Shown: positions 8,110-16,655 of the stretch, piece after piece
Layout: every line of letters begins with the position of its first letter
Position numbering within the stretch: position 1 is the first letter of the stretch
The notes under the pieces: generated by a model
What the model was told of the DNA's origin: nothing
The model's database searches: none
The model's input: only the letters and a program-made list of their open reading frames with translations
DNA from: HGM13862 sp031553915
GTDB taxonomy: Bacteria > Bacillota > Dehalobacteriia > UBA4068
Length of the DNA stretch: 64,000 nt
Direction: 5' to 3'
Assembly: GCA_031553915.1 (NCBI GenBank)
Contig: JAVBKT010000003.1
Location: 175,541 to 239,540 of the forward strand
Position numbers and translations under genes: made by a program

Positions 8110-9840
8110 TTACAGCTGGTCGTAGCAAGCCCCCATCGAGCGGTATACTTCTTGCAGCTCTTCAATGGTCAGGTCAAACTTATTGTCATTGGCGGGGTTT
8201 GCTTCTTTGGCAAAGTAATCCGGGATCTGGTCATCTTCCGGGCCAAAGCCAGCTTCTTTATTAAACTTACGCTCAATACGGAACATTTCCCTGCCTATTT
8301 CATAAAGTTTTTCTTTATCCCACTCGCCGCCAAACAGTCCTTCATACAAATCAGGAACATAGCGAGGATCGCCAAAATAGGCGGTGTTCATCAAAATGCA
8401 GCCAAAGTTATCCACCATAGACTGGTCAAGCATACGGTTGCAGGCCATGGCCAGAATTTCCCGGTTGTTTTTATCCGGAGCCACAACCTGGCCGACAGAA
8501 TGGTCCGCGCCCTGCGGCGAAAGAGCATAAACAATGCCGCCGCCTGGCTGAGTGCGTGGGTCATAAGCTGCAAAGGACTGCCCCTTGACCTGCGGAACCC
8601 TGGTAACACCTAAATGCTTACCAAAAGGAACAGTGCCGCTGCCCATAATATAGCCAAGCTCTGTGCCTTGGTTCATCTCATCTGCCAGCAGTTTAACCGC
8701 AGCATTGCCGTCGCCCCACTCAATCAAACCGCCATCCATGCTAATGGCAATCAGCGAGCCGGCTTCAATAGTATCAATGCCCATCTCATCGCACCACCTA
8801 TCCAGCTTGGCAGCCACATCAAAGTCCCAAATCAAGCAGTTGGGGCAGAAAAGGGACACTGTCTCATATTCCAGGCCAGAGGTAATATGTTTGCCGTCCG
8901 GGCCATTGTAAATATTAGAACAACGCATTACGCAGCCCGCATGACAAGGAACACTGCCTTTGCCGCCGCTTTTAGCATTTTTGGCTTCCCAGGCTTCGGG
9001 GCCAAAATGCTCTCTTTGCTCCGGAGTAACCGCTCCGCCGCGGAAGTTCTGAATGGGGATAGCGCGGGTTACCTGGTTGGTGCCGGTTAAGAAGCCCGCG
9101 GTGCCTTTGGTGGTAAAGCCCTGACATTTGGGGTTTTCTTTGGTAACAGTGGCAATACCCTTCTTGGCTGCGTCAAATTTCTCTTTATCCGCATATTCCG
9201 GAGTGTATTTGCCATTTGGTTTTTCAATAATAACAGCCTTAATCTTCTTAGAGGCCAGCACCGCGCCTAAACCTCCGCGCCCCATAGCGCGGCAAGGATG
9301 CCCGGTGTTGAATTCGATGGCCATGATGCTGGCGATCTTATAGCCCATCTCGCCCGCGCGGCCCAGCATCATTGCAGTGGCTTTATTACCATATTTCTCT
9401 AAAATCATTTCCGAGCACTCATAGGTGTTTTTGCCCATGTATTCATCAGCGGGCAAAAATTCCACATTAGCGTCCGCGTCAATTTTAATCACCTGCCAGG
9501 GAGCATCAGCAGATGGCTGGTCTTCCAAAACCAGGCATTTGATTTGATTTGATGTCAGGTATGGAGCAATTTGTCCTCCGGCAGTAGATTCTTTGATCGT
9601 GCCGGTCAAAGGGCTTTTGCCGCCGGCGGAAACACGGCCGGAGCTGGGTACGCCTGTACCAACAAAAACGCCGCTGACAAAAAACAGCTTATTATCCGGG
9701 CCAAGAGGATCACATTTGGGGTCCAGTTCAGCCTCCATAAATTTATCAACAAGCCCTCTTTGTCCATAGACTTTCCATTCTTCCTTGAATGGTTCATCAG
9801 TCCATTTTTGTGTTTTGGTATTAATGCGAAGAACTTTCAT
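8110..9840 (-). CDS. aor: Tungsten aldehyde:ferredoxin oxidoreductase (AOR family)
   Basis: It is expected to oxidise aldehydes to acids, or run in reverse, with ferredoxin-level electrons on a bis-pterin tungsten site, in the cytoplasm. The 576-residue length and three-domain order fit the family. The N-terminal domain carries the pterin/FeS region (GRVSAGGKSPLTG, AMGRGGLGAVLASKKIKAV). The middle holds CHAGCVMRC (Cys 299, 303 and 307) and DTIEAG. The C-terminal part holds DNFGC with Cys 481 as the fourth cluster ligand. The cluster spacing here is Cx3Cx3C, whereas classic archaeal AOR has Cx2Cx3C, so this is a divergent subgroup. It is the first gene of aor-moaD-thiF and is divergent from lysR. 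The tungstate transporter tupABC nearby supports tungsten over molybdenum. Confidence 0.92.
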   Translation of the reverse strand: MKVLRINTKTQKWTDEPFKEEWKVYGQRGLVDKFMEAELDPKCDPLGPDNKLFFVSGVFVGTGVPSSGRVSAGGKSPLTGTIKESTAGGQIAPYLTSNQIKCLVLEDQPSADAPWQVIKIDADANVEFLPADEYMGKNTYECSEMILEKYGNKATAMMLGRAGEMGYKIASIMAIEFNTGHPCRAMGRGGLGAVLASKKIKAVIIEKPNGKYTPEYADKEKFDAAKKGIATVTKENPKCQGFTTKGTAGFLTGTNQVTRAIPIQNFRGGAVTPEQREHFGPEAWEAKNAKSGGKGSVPCHAGCVMRCSNIYNGPDGKHITSGLEYETVSLFCPNCLIWDFDVAAKLDRWCDEMGIDTIEAGSLIAISMDGGLIEWGDGNAAVKLLADEMNQGTELGYIMGSGTVPFGKHLGVTRVPQVKGQSFAAYDPRTQPGGGIVYALSPQGADHSVGQVVAPDKNNREILAMACNRMLDQSMVDNFGCILMNTAYFGDPRYVPDLYEGLFGGEWDKEKLYEIGREMFRIERKFNKEAGFGPEDDQIPDYFAKEANPANDNKFDLTIEELQEVYRSMGACYDQL

Positions 9841-10159
9841 AGCTTATCCCTGCCTTCCTCAAATATTTATCATATAAAATATTTTATATATCTTACTCAA
9901 AAATAATTGCGCATAGGTATACGCATATGTCTATAGTTTAGGTGTTTATGCCCGGCATGTAAAGATGCGCTGCTGTTTTTGATATTGCTTTTAGGAATAT
10001 GTTGATATATAATATTTGCAAAACAAGCAGATAATATTTTCAATACAGGCATTCAAATAGCTATTTGACTCAATCTATCGTAAAAAGGCATATTTCGTAT
10101 GCACTGAATCGCTGCAACATCTATTCCAAAGAGGAATAGATGTTGCAGGAGGAGCCAAT
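9841..10159. promoter_or_regulatory. Divergent aor / lysR control region with a 16-bp perfect inverted repeat
   Basis: A 319-base region between the two divergent starts. On the plus strand TTGACT near 10067 and an AT-rich -10 about 18 bases on could serve lysR. CTGCAACATCTATTCC (10112-10127) is repeated exactly in reverse complement at 10133-10148 with a 5-nt AAAGA loop, and the hairpin ends at the GGAGGAG ribosome site of lysR. On the minus side, ATGCG-type repeats near 9910-9930 precede aor. This is the classic layout for LysR control, with the regulator binding between divergent genes. Confidence 0.6.
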
Positions 10160-11044
10160 ATGAATATCTTTCAGCTAAAGTATTTTGTCTCAGTTGCGCA
10201 GTTGGAGAATATTTCCAAGGCTGCTGAGCTTTTGCATCTTTCCCAGTCCTCGCTATCCAAAAGTATTGCCAAGCTGGAGGCAGAGCTTGGTATGGCTCTT
10301 TTTGAGCGCAGCGGCAAAAAAATTGTGCTTAATGATCAGGGCCGCCGCTTTTGCGATTTCAGCTCTTTGGTCCTGCGCGAGCTGGAGCTTGCTTTGGATG
10401 ATATGAATGTGCTAGCGCATGGCTTTGGCAATAAGCTGAAAATCGGCCTCTGCGGCGCTAACACTAAGATGATGGAATGCCTGCAAAGCTTTGTCGCTAT
10501 TCACCCGGAAACAGAGCTGAGTATCAGCAGCAATATCGAGCAACTGGAAAAGCCGGATATTAATGATTATGATATGCTGGTTTATCCGCAAGACCTCAAA
10601 TATGAAAAATTCCAGGGCTATCATCTGGGCAAAAAGAAATATTTTTTGGCTATGCATAAGGACAATCCTTTAGCTGCCAAAAAGCAGGTGGTCCTGGAAG
10701 ATCTGGGCAAGGATCCCTTTGTTTTTATGGCCGGAGCTGCCTATATCGAGTATGCCTACCGCCTTTGTATCGCGCTCAACATCCCGCTGCAAACACAGTT
10801 TTTTACCGACAGCCAGGAATATCATTGCCAAATGATCGCTAAGAATAAGGTGGTTGGTTTTGTTTTGGAAGATTGCACCGCTGCCTATAGCTCAGACGAA
10901 AACATTCGCCTGCGGCCAATTGATGACCCCCGCTTTGCCCGCGAGATGATGATTTGCTTTAAGCGGGACAAACACTTAACCGAGATTGCCGCTTCTTTTA
11001 AGAAACATGTTATCGCCTACTTTGACCTCCAAGCTAAGGAGTAA
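10160..11044 (+). CDS. LysR-family transcriptional regulator
   Basis: A 294-residue protein with the LysR winged helix-turn-helix at residues 1-65 (QLKYFVSVAQLENISKAA, then LSQSSLSKSIAKLEAELG) followed by a periplasmic-binding-protein-like effector domain. It is the first gene of a plus-strand unit with moeA (2-base gap), moeA-PBP and two flavoproteins, and it is transcribed divergently from aor. It is therefore the natural candidate regulator for the tungsten island. The effector could be an aldehyde, a cofactor intermediate or oxyanion; this is inference only. The ATG has GGAGGAG 6 bases upstream, placed right after a 16-bp hairpin. Confidence 0.9.
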   Translation: MNIFQLKYFVSVAQLENISKAAELLHLSQSSLSKSIAKLEAELGMALFERSGKKIVLNDQGRRFCDFSSLVLRELELALDDMNVLAHGFGNKLKIGLCGANTKMMECLQSFVAIHPETELSISSNIEQLEKPDINDYDMLVYPQDLKYEKFQGYHLGKKKYFLAMHKDNPLAAKKQVVLEDLGKDPFVFMAGAAYIEYAYRLCIALNIPLQTQFFTDSQEYHCQMIAKNKVVGFVLEDCTAAYSSDENIRLRPIDDPRFAREMMICFKRDKHLTEIAASFKKHVIAYFDLQAKE

Positions 11045-11046
11045 TT

Positions 11047-12264
11047 ATGCTAACAGTTAAAACACCTGAAGAAGTCTTTGCCATCATCAAAGATGAGTTT
11101 TCTTTTTGCGCGGCAAAAGAGCTGGCGCCTTTGGCCGAGGCTTTGGATCGGGTTTTGTACGAAGATATTATTGCCAACGTATATGTGCCGGATTTTGACC
11201 GCTCTGCCGTAGACGGTTATGCTGTGCGGGCAGCGGATACTTTTGGCTGCAGCGTAGCTATTCCCAGCATCCTCCCTCTGCACGGAGAAGTACTGATGGG
11301 CGAACCTGCGACAGCGCTCCCACAAGACAGCTGCATGTATGTGCCCACCGGCGGCGCTATCCCCAAGGGCGCTGACGCTGTGGTGATGATCGAATACAGC
11401 GAAGACTATGGCGACGCTAGCATCGGCATAAATAAGGCTGTGGCTCCGGGGAATAATATTGTTTTTCGCGGCGATGATGTCAAGCCTGGCGCCAAAGTGC
11501 TCCCAAAAGGCAAAAAACTGGAGGCGCAGGACTTGGGTTCGCTTGCCGCACTCGGCATCACGCAAATACCGGTTTGCACTCCGCTAAGAGTGGGAGTGTT
11601 TTCTACCGGGGACGAGCTTGTCGCGCCTGACCAAGCCCCCGGCCTCGGCCAAGTGCGGGATATCAATTCTACTCTTGTCACTGCCGCAATCAGCAAAGCC
11701 GGCGGGCAGGTGACCTGTTATGGCGTCATTAAGGATGATCCACCACTACTAAAAGCAACAGTAGAGCAGGCAATAGCTGACAATGATCTGCTAATTCTCT
11801 CCGGCGGTAGCTCAGTAGGGACCAAAGACGCCACCTGCGGCATTATTGAGCAGCTGGGAGAAGTTCTTTTTCACGGAATCGCGATCAAACCCGGCAAGCC
11901 TACTATTCTCGGCAAAATCAACGGCAAACCTGTTGTCGGTTTGCCCGGGCATCCGGCAGCAGCCTTTTTCATCTGTCACCTTTTTGTGCTCCCGCTGCTC
12001 TATCAGCTGCAGGGCAGGCAGGTTATCCGCTATCCTATTACTGCTCGGCTATCCAGCGCTGCCCCTGCCAATCACGGACGCAGCCAATACACAATAGTGT
12101 CGCTAGAAGAGCAAAACGGCATCATCTACGCTCATCCACAGCAAGCCAAATCTGCACAGATAACCAATCTCAGCTCAACGGACGGGTATATCTGCATCCC
12201 CCGCGACTGCGAAGGGCTCCCCGCCGGAGCAACCGTGCAAGTCACACTCTACGCCATGGCATAG
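11047..12264 (+). CDS. moeA: Molybdopterin molybdenumtransferase MoeA
   Basis: It inserts molybdate or tungstate into adenylylated molybdopterin. At 405 residues it is full length. Visible: the N-terminal substrate-binding segment DFDRSAVDGYAV, PTGGAIPKGADAVVMIE, the MogA-like domain with STGDELV and LSGGSSVGTKD, the nucleotide loop IKPGKPT, and VGLPGHPAAAF. It starts 2 bases after lysR and is 9 bases before the second moeA. Given tupABC and aor alongside, tungsten is the probable physiological metal. Confidence 0.93.
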   Translation: MLTVKTPEEVFAIIKDEFSFCAAKELAPLAEALDRVLYEDIIANVYVPDFDRSAVDGYAVRAADTFGCSVAIPSILPLHGEVLMGEPATALPQDSCMYVPTGGAIPKGADAVVMIEYSEDYGDASIGINKAVAPGNNIVFRGDDVKPGAKVLPKGKKLEAQDLGSLAALGITQIPVCTPLRVGVFSTGDELVAPDQAPGLGQVRDINSTLVTAAISKAGGQVTCYGVIKDDPPLLKATVEQAIADNDLLILSGGSSVGTKDATCGIIEQLGEVLFHGIAIKPGKPTILGKINGKPVVGLPGHPAAAFFICHLFVLPLLYQLQGRQVIRYPITARLSSAAPANHGRSQYTIVSLEEQNGIIYAHPQQAKSAQITNLSSTDGYICIPRDCEGLPAGATVQVTLYAMA

Positions 12265-12273
12265 GAGACAATT

Positions 12274-14184
12274 ATGGCCTTTCAATATTTACACAACACA
12301 CCGCTCCAACAAGCGCAGGAAGAATATTTGCAGCTGCTGAAGGATCATGGCCTGGCGCCGCAAACAGAAACGATTGCTGTCGCAGTTTCCAGCGGCAGAA
12401 TTACCGCCAGGGCTGTTTACGCCAATATTTGCGCGCCGCATTATCATGCCAGCGCAATGGACGGCATTGCTCTCGACGCCCGGCTGACCTTTGGCGCCAG
12501 CGAAACCACTCCTGTGTATCTGAACCAAGAGCAGTTTACGGAGGTTGATACCGGCGACCCGCTGCCACCAGGCACAGACGCGGTGATTATGATCGAGGAT
12601 GTAATCCGGCAGGACGACAACAGCGTTTGCCTTTATGATGCGGCTACGCCCTGGCAGCATATTCGCCAAATCGGTGAAGACATTTGCGCGGGAGAAATGA
12701 TTATCACCGCCAAGACAAAAATTACCCCCGCTGCAGTGGGAGCAATGATAGCCGGGGGAGTGATGGAGATTCCGGTGATCAAAAAGCCGGTGATCGGCAT
12801 TATCCCCACTGGCGATGAAATTGTCTACCCAAATGATGACCCCAAGGAAGGGGATATTCTAGAATTCAACTCTGCTATTTTTTCGGCGATGATTGCTGAC
12901 TGGGGAGCTGTGGCTAAGACATACCCTATTGTCAAAGATGATTTGACACTGATGCGGCAGGCAGTAGAAACCGCCCTGGCTGAATGCGATATGCTGATAT
13001 TGAATGCCGGCTCTTCGGCTGGCAGGGATGACTATAGCTGCCAGGTTATTGAGCAAGTCGGTGAGGTGCTGTATCATGGCATTGCTATTCGCCCCGGTAA
13101 ACCGGCTATCCTTGGTTGCGCGGGCGCGAAAGCTATTTTGGGCGTGCCCGGCTATCCGGTCTCGGGCATCATCGTCATTGAGCAGCTGTTAAAACCTCTT
13201 ATCTCCTACTGCAACGGCGCAGCAATTGCGGAAGCGCCAATGGCGGATGCTGTTTTGAGCAGCCAGATTATCTCCGGCCTCAAATATCAGGAATTTGTGC
13301 GAGTACGCCTGGGCTATGTCGGCGATAAGCTGGTGGCTTCTCCCCTGTCGCGCGGCAGCGGCGTCATCTCTTCTTTTATGAAGGCGGACGGCATCGTGGA
13401 GATCGGGCAGGAACGCGAGGGCTATGCGGCCGGCGACAGCGTTACGGTTAAATTATTGCGTGATATTAAAGATTTGCGTAACACTATTGTTGCCATTGGC
13501 AGCCACGACCCTTTGCTAGACGAGCTTGCCAATATGCTGCATAGCAGCTATCCCGATCTGTTTATCAGCTCTGCGCATGTCGGCTCCATGGGTGGGATTA
13601 TGGCCCTGCGCCGAGAGGAAGCGCATCTGGCCGGAGTGCATTTGCTCGATGAGAAAGACGGCAGCTATAATACCTCATATATCAAAAAATACTTCCCAAA
13701 GGGCGGCGTGCGCCTTGTCGAATGTGTGGGCCGCAGCCAGGGGCTGATGCTGGCAGCAGGCAATCCGCTGGCTATCACCGACTTTAAGGATATCAGCCAG
13801 GAAGGGCTGCGCTATGTCAACCGTCAAAAGGGCTCGGGAACGCGTATTCTCGCCGATTATCTCTGCAAAAAGAACGATCTTGTTCCAGAAAATATTTATG
13901 GCTATAACCGTGAAGAATTTACCCATACCGCTGTAGCGGCCCAGATAGCCTCCGGGACAGCTGATGCCGGCATGGGCATCTGGTCAGCGGCAAAATTGTA
14001 TAATCTAGACTTTTTGCCGGTTTGCATCGAGCAATATGATTTGCTGATTGCCGATAGCGCCTGGGAGACCCCCATCACCCAAAAGCTGCTGAACATCCTC
14101 CAAAGCGAAAGCTTTAGCCAAAGAATGGCTGAGCTGGGGGGCTATGTCTTAGACAAGCCCGGCACCCTCCGTGAAAGGTTCTAG
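12274..14184 (+). CDS. MoeA-type protein fused to a PBP-like (LysR-substrate-binding/ModA-like) domain
   Basis: A 636-residue two-part protein. Residues 1-400 are a second MoeA homolog (ASAMDGIALDA, TGDPLPPGTDAVIMIEDV, IPTGDEIV, NAGSSAGRDD, IRPGKPAILG, GVPGYPVSG). Residues about 405-636 form a periplasmic-binding-protein-like domain (IVAIGSHDPLLDELA, HVGSMGGIMALRREEAHLAG, GLRYVNRQKGSGTR, IASGTADAGMG) of the type fused to MoeA in many Clostridia. It has no signal peptide, so this oxyanion/ligand-binding domain works in the cytoplasm. Likely roles are metal selection (tungstate versus molybdate) or delivery to MoeA; that is inference. It is cotranscribed with moeA. Confidence 0.9.
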   Translation: MAFQYLHNTPLQQAQEEYLQLLKDHGLAPQTETIAVAVSSGRITARAVYANICAPHYHASAMDGIALDARLTFGASETTPVYLNQEQFTEVDTGDPLPPGTDAVIMIEDVIRQDDNSVCLYDAATPWQHIRQIGEDICAGEMIITAKTKITPAAVGAMIAGGVMEIPVIKKPVIGIIPTGDEIVYPNDDPKEGDILEFNSAIFSAMIADWGAVAKTYPIVKDDLTLMRQAVETALAECDMLILNAGSSAGRDDYSCQVIEQVGEVLYHGIAIRPGKPAILGCAGAKAILGVPGYPVSGIIVIEQLLKPLISYCNGAAIAEAPMADAVLSSQIISGLKYQEFVRVRLGYVGDKLVASPLSRGSGVISSFMKADGIVEIGQEREGYAAGDSVTVKLLRDIKDLRNTIVAIGSHDPLLDELANMLHSSYPDLFISSAHVGSMGGIMALRREEAHLAGVHLLDEKDGSYNTSYIKKYFPKGGVRLVECVGRSQGLMLAAGNPLAITDFKDISQEGLRYVNRQKGSGTRILADYLCKKNDLVPENIYGYNREEFTHTAVAAQIASGTADAGMGIWSAAKLYNLDFLPVCIEQYDLLIADSAWETPITQKLLNILQSESFSQRMAELGGYVLDKPGTLRERF

Positions 14185-14187
14185 GCG

Positions 14188-15672
14188 ATGAAAAGCTTTG
14201 ATGTGATAGTCATCGGCGCTGGTATATTAGGCTGTTTTGCCGCCCGCGCGCTGGCAAAATATGATTTGAGTATCGCTTTGCTGGAAAAAAGGGAAGATGT
14301 TTGTACTGGCATATCCAAAGCAAATACCGCTATCGTTTACTCCGGCTATGATAATAAGCCCCATACGCTGAAAGCCAAGCTATGCACTGAGGGTAATGCC
14401 AATTTTGCGCGCCTGTGTCAGGAGCTGGATGTTAAATTTGACCGCTGCGGTTCTTTGATGGTTTGCTTTGGCGAGCGAGGCGCAGAAATTTTGCGGCAAA
14501 AATATGCTACCGGGCAGGCAAACGGCGTGCCGGGTCTGCGTTTATTAAACAGGCAGGAGGTGTTGGCTCTGGAACCGAACCTCAATCCTGATCTTTTTAT
14601 GGGGCTCTTAGCGCCAACTACCGGCACCGTGAATCCCTGGGAACTGACTATTGCCGCTTATGAAAACGCCATAGCCAATGGCTGCCAGGCTTATTTTAAT
14701 CAGCAGATTATTGCTATCAGCAAAAGCGCTGACGGTTATCAGCTCAAAAGTGCAAAAGAAACATTTAGCGCCCGCGCAGTAATCAATTGCTCCGGGCTTT
14801 TTGCTGATCAGGTCAAGGAAATGCTCTCCCCGCCCCAGCTGCGTATTTACCCGACCAAGGCCGATTACTATGTGCTGGATAGCAAAGCAAAGGGCTTTAT
14901 CCGGCACATCATCCTGCATGAGCCGGAAGAAAAGGGCAAAGGGCTGACCCTGGTGCCAACAGTTGAGGGGAATTTGCTGATCGGCCCCTCTGAGCAGCAC
15001 TATACTGGAGCAAAAGACGACTATGCCACCACAGAAGCGGGGCTGGATTTTCTTAATCAATGCTGCGCCAAGGTAGCGCCTGCTCTGCCTTTAGAGCAGA
15101 TAATCCGCAATTTTGCCTCGCTGCGGCCCAACCCCTATTATGTTGCGCAAAACGCAGCGGGTGAGTATCAGCAGCTTACTGACAAAAAAATCAGCGGCTT
15201 TGAGCTTTGTCAGGATCAGCGTACTCCCGGCTTCTTCAGTATGATCGGCATCAAAACACCGGGCATGACCTGCGCTGAGGGCTTGGGCCGCTATGCCGCA
15301 TCTGCTGTGGCGGGATATCTCCAAGCTCTACCATCACCCACCTTCAACCCGCGGCGCACAGCTATTCCAAAAATATCCGAGCTGAGTCTGTCTGCCAAAA
15401 ACGCGCTCATCGAGGAAGACGCGACCTTTGGCAATATTGTCTGCCGCTGCAACAATATTTCCGAAGGAGAGGTTATAGCAGCTTTGCATCGGGGAGCGAC
15501 TACTGTCAATGGCGTCAAGCGCCGCGTCGGCACTGGCATGGGCCGTTGCCAGGGAGGCTATTGTCTGCAAAAGGTGATCGAGCTAATTGCCAAGGAACTC
15601 CACATTGCGCTGAGCGATGTCACCTTGGATGGCAAGGGCTCGGAAATTATCCCGGAGGTATGCCATGAATAA
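14188..15672 (+). CDS. FAD-dependent oxidoreductase, GlpA-like, with C-terminal BFD-type [2Fe-2S] domain
   Basis: A 494-residue flavoprotein with an N-terminal dinucleotide fold (VIVIGAGILGCFAARAL) and a DAO-type body, resembling anaerobic glycerol-3-phosphate dehydrogenase subunit A or 2-hydroxyglutarate oxidases. The C-terminal 80 residues carry Cys 419-x-Cys 421 and Cys 454-x4-Cys 459, the ligand pattern of BFD-like [2Fe-2S] domains. It is 3 bases after moeA-PBP and overlaps the next flavoprotein by 8 bases. A GlpA/GlpB-like pair next to aor suggests an electron-transfer partner. The usual third small protein (DUF1667) of such clusters is not seen. The substrate is unknown. Confidence 0.8.
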   Translation: MKSFDVIVIGAGILGCFAARALAKYDLSIALLEKREDVCTGISKANTAIVYSGYDNKPHTLKAKLCTEGNANFARLCQELDVKFDRCGSLMVCFGERGAEILRQKYATGQANGVPGLRLLNRQEVLALEPNLNPDLFMGLLAPTTGTVNPWELTIAAYENAIANGCQAYFNQQIIAISKSADGYQLKSAKETFSARAVINCSGLFADQVKEMLSPPQLRIYPTKADYYVLDSKAKGFIRHIILHEPEEKGKGLTLVPTVEGNLLIGPSEQHYTGAKDDYATTEAGLDFLNQCCAKVAPALPLEQIIRNFASLRPNPYYVAQNAAGEYQQLTDKKISGFELCQDQRTPGFFSMIGIKTPGMTCAEGLGRYAASAVAGYLQALPSPTFNPRRTAIPKISELSLSAKNALIEEDATFGNIVCRCNNISEGEVIAALHRGATTVNGVKRRVGTGMGRCQGGYCLQKVIELIAKELHIALSDVTLDGKGSEIIPEVCHE

Positions 15673-16546
15673 GCCTTCTTTACTGATTATCGGCGGCGGC
15701 GCTGCCGGTATGGCAGCGGCTCTTAGCGCCAAGGCAGCGGGGAAAGAGGTTTTGCTGGTGGAGCGCAGCAGCCGCCTGGGCGGGGTTTTGCCCCAGTGTC
15801 TGCATCATGGTTTTGGGCTCAGCTATTTTGGAGAGGATTTGACCGGAGCAGAGTATGCCAGGCGTTTTGTCCGCCTGGTCAAAGAGGCTGAGATTAAAAT
15901 GCTGCTCGGTACCACGGTGATGGAGCTCACTGCTGAAAAAACTGCTCTGCTGGCAAGCTGCGCAGGCTTTGAACAAATCAGCTTTGATCAGGCTATTCTG
16001 GCCAGCGGCTGCCGAGAAAAACCTCTGGGCGCATTGCCTATTTGCGGCAGCAGACCCGCCGGCATTTTCACTGCCGGACAAGCGCAACAGATGGTGAATA
16101 TCAACCGCTATGATCTTGGCGAGGATATTATTATCCTTGGCAGCGGTGATATTGGCCTGATTATGGCGCGGGAGTTAAAACAACTGGGCAAAAATATCGT
16201 AGCAATCATAGAACAAAAACCTGCTCTTGACCCACTCTCACTGCATCAGCATATCCCCGGGGAATTTAATATTCCGCTGCTCACCTCTTCTGTCATCAAA
16301 GAGATTCACGGCGACAAAAGAATCAGCGGCGTGAGCGTTTGCCATCTGCATAGCAATCAGCGTAAATATCTCCCCTGCTCGACCTTGCTCATCTCTGTTG
16401 GCTTGCTGCCGGAAAGAGAGCTTGTTGATCCGCTATTGCAGGGAGATAATTTGCCGGAATGGCTAAGCTTATGCGGTAATTGTGACTATGTACACAGGAT
16501 AGTGGATACGGTAAGCATGCAGGGTTATAAATTAGGCGCTATATAA
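15665..16546 (+). CDS. FAD/NAD(P)-dependent oxidoreductase (GlpB-like / pyridine nucleotide-disulfide type)
   Basis: A 293-residue flavoprotein with an FAD-binding N-terminus (LLIIGGGAAGMAAALSAKAAG), an LASGCREKP segment, a second dinucleotide fold (IIILGSGDIGLIMARELKQLG) for NAD(P)H, and a C-terminal SVGLLPERELV strand. It lacks a CxxC redox pair near the FAD site of the thioredoxin reductase kind. The ATG at 15665 overlaps the preceding stop by 8 bases with GGAGG in front, so the two flavoproteins are translationally coupled and probably form a complex that accepts electrons from, or donates them to, AOR via ferredoxin. It is the last gene before a strong terminator. Confidence 0.8.
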   Translation: MNKPSLLIIGGGAAGMAAALSAKAAGKEVLLVERSSRLGGVLPQCLHHGFGLSYFGEDLTGAEYARRFVRLVKEAEIKMLLGTTVMELTAEKTALLASCAGFEQISFDQAILASGCREKPLGALPICGSRPAGIFTAGQAQQMVNINRYDLGEDIIILGSGDIGLIMARELKQLGKNIVAIIEQKPALDPLSLHQHIPGEFNIPLLTSSVIKEIHGDKRISGVSVCHLHSNQRKYLPCSTLLISVGLLPERELVDPLLQGDNLPEWLSLCGNCDYVHRIVDTVSMQGYKLGAI

Positions 16547-16572
16547 AATTGACCACATGAATCAGAGCAAAT

Positions 16573-16602
16573 AAAAAAGATGTACTGTTGTACATCTTTT
16601 TT
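16573..16602. terminator. Bidirectional terminator between moeA operon and tupABC
   Basis: A perfect 13-bp stem AAAAAAGATGTAC with a TGTT loop, giving T-runs on both strands. It lies between two convergent operons and can end both. Confidence 0.9.
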
Positions 16603-16655
16603 CCTATATAAAATTAAAAACTTGATCAAGCATAGCTATAGTTAAATGATAAAGA

